From positions 1 to 5,578 of the forward strand of contig CAMLJW010000361.1 in the NCBI GenBank assembly GCA_946480485.1: a stretch of DNA of 5,578 bases, written 5' to 3'. Positions 5,329 through 5,578 of this stretch are shown here, piece by piece (position 1 is the stretch's first letter; each line of letters opens with the position of its first letter). The notes under the pieces are model-generated. The model was not told the origin of the DNA, did not search any database, and saw only the letters and a list, made by a program, of their open reading frames with translations. This DNA is from an uncultured Streptomyces sp. (GTDB lineage: Bacteria; Actinomycetota; Actinomycetes; Streptomycetales; Streptomycetaceae). Position numbers and translations under genes: made by a program.

Positions 5329-5361
5329 AAGATCCCCCCGATCTCGGATCGGGGGGATCTG
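5329..5361. terminator. Strong hairpin terminator between convergent genes
   Basis: AGATCCCCCCGATC (5330-5343) pairs perfectly with GATCGGGGGGATCT (5347-5360), a 14-bp stem with a 3-nt TCG loop. It lies between the SnoaL-like gene (ends 5244) and the converging gene (ends 5420). A run of four T follows at 5366-5369 on the plus strand. The minus side has only TT. It likely ends transcripts from one or both sides. Streptomycete terminators often lack long U-runs, so the weak T tract is no objection. Confidence 0.7.
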
Positions 5362-5419
5362 ACCATTTTGCAACTCCCCGTCGTGGCACGGCAGTCCACC
5401 GCAGGGGGCCCGCACGCCG

Positions 5420-5578
5420 TCAGTGACGCCGCAAGTCCACCGAGAGCAACGACCGGGTGATGGTAATGGCCTGGTCGACACAGACGTCCAGGCCCTGCTC
5501 CTCACCGTTCCAGTCACACCATTCGTTGGCGTTGTCGAGGATCTTCACCACGACCCGGGCCATCTTCTCGACCTCGTC
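5420..5578 (-). CDS. Hypothetical protein, C-terminal 52 residues (partial)
   Basis: An open frame enters from the right edge and ends at a TGA (5420-5422). The visible residues run from DEVEKMARVVVKILDNANEW through CDWNGEEQGLDVCVD and QAITITRSLL to a basic end, DLRRH. The codons strongly favour G or C in third position, and the opposite strand is unlike protein, so I take it as real coding sequence. It appears helical and soluble, with two cysteines (C21 and C33 of the fragment) and two tryptophans. An internal ATG (residue 6) could in principle start a very short protein, but no ribosome site precedes it. I do not recognise the family. It converges on the SnoaL-like gene, with a strong hairpin between them. 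Confidence 0.65.
   Translation of the reverse strand, partial: DEVEKMARVVVKILDNANEWCDWNGEEQGLDVCVDQAITITRSLLSVDLRRH

Noticed and set aside
3654..5369. TGACCATTT occurring at both 3654-3662 and 5361-5369 as possible attachment or insertion-sequence ends
   Set aside because: Nine shared bases are expected by chance in a window of this size, the flanks do not match and both copies have the same orientation.

Overview
The window is high-GC DNA with strong G/C preference at third codon positions, GTG starts, a Tat-like lipoprotein signal and actinobacterial protein families. It fits Streptomyces or a close relative; the genus is inferred from style, not from a marker gene. It looks like an accessory chromosomal stretch in which intact metabolic genes alternate with gene debris.

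Layout. Left (1-2306, minus strand): the N-terminal 314 residues of a phytoene-dehydrogenase/PYROXD2-like FAD oxidoreductase run off the left edge. Next comes a broken piece of a serine/threonine protein kinase (about 1225-1448), then an intact 285-residue MpaB/rubber-oxygenase-type (DUF2236) oxygenase at 1449-2306. Middle (2307-4048): a low-GC, gene-poor intergenic region holds a possible DUF397-like relic and a predicted extended -10 promoter. It is followed by a secreted beta-class carbonic anhydrase lipoprotein (2729-3520). A 528-bp gap then holds a frameshifted 5' fragment of an IS4-type transposase (about 3706-3885) and an unidentified coding-like relic on the minus strand (about 3901-4038). 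Right (4049-5578): a TetR-family regulator (GTG start at 4049) and an NTF2/SnoaL-like protein (4840-5244) lie on the plus strand. A strong hairpin at 5329-5361 closes the unit, and the C-terminal 52 residues of an unknown convergent gene reach the right edge.

How the parts may work together. The best-supported functional unit is the TetR/SnoaL pair. An AT-rich inverted repeat sits just upstream of a promoter-like sequence for the SnoaL-like gene. A 15-base part of it recurs at 13 of 15 positions, on the opposite strand, 82 bp upstream of the tetR start. This suggests one regulator acting on both genes. The FAD oxidoreductase and the MpaB-type oxygenase are co-oriented redox enzymes, but the kinase relic lies between them and no joint pathway can be shown. 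The carbonic anhydrase appears to be a stand-alone, envelope-anchored CO2/bicarbonate enzyme. I see no CRISPR array, tRNA, rRNA or intact mobile element, and no clear evidence of a wholly new multi-gene system. The most novel material is the putative operator pair and the gene relics.
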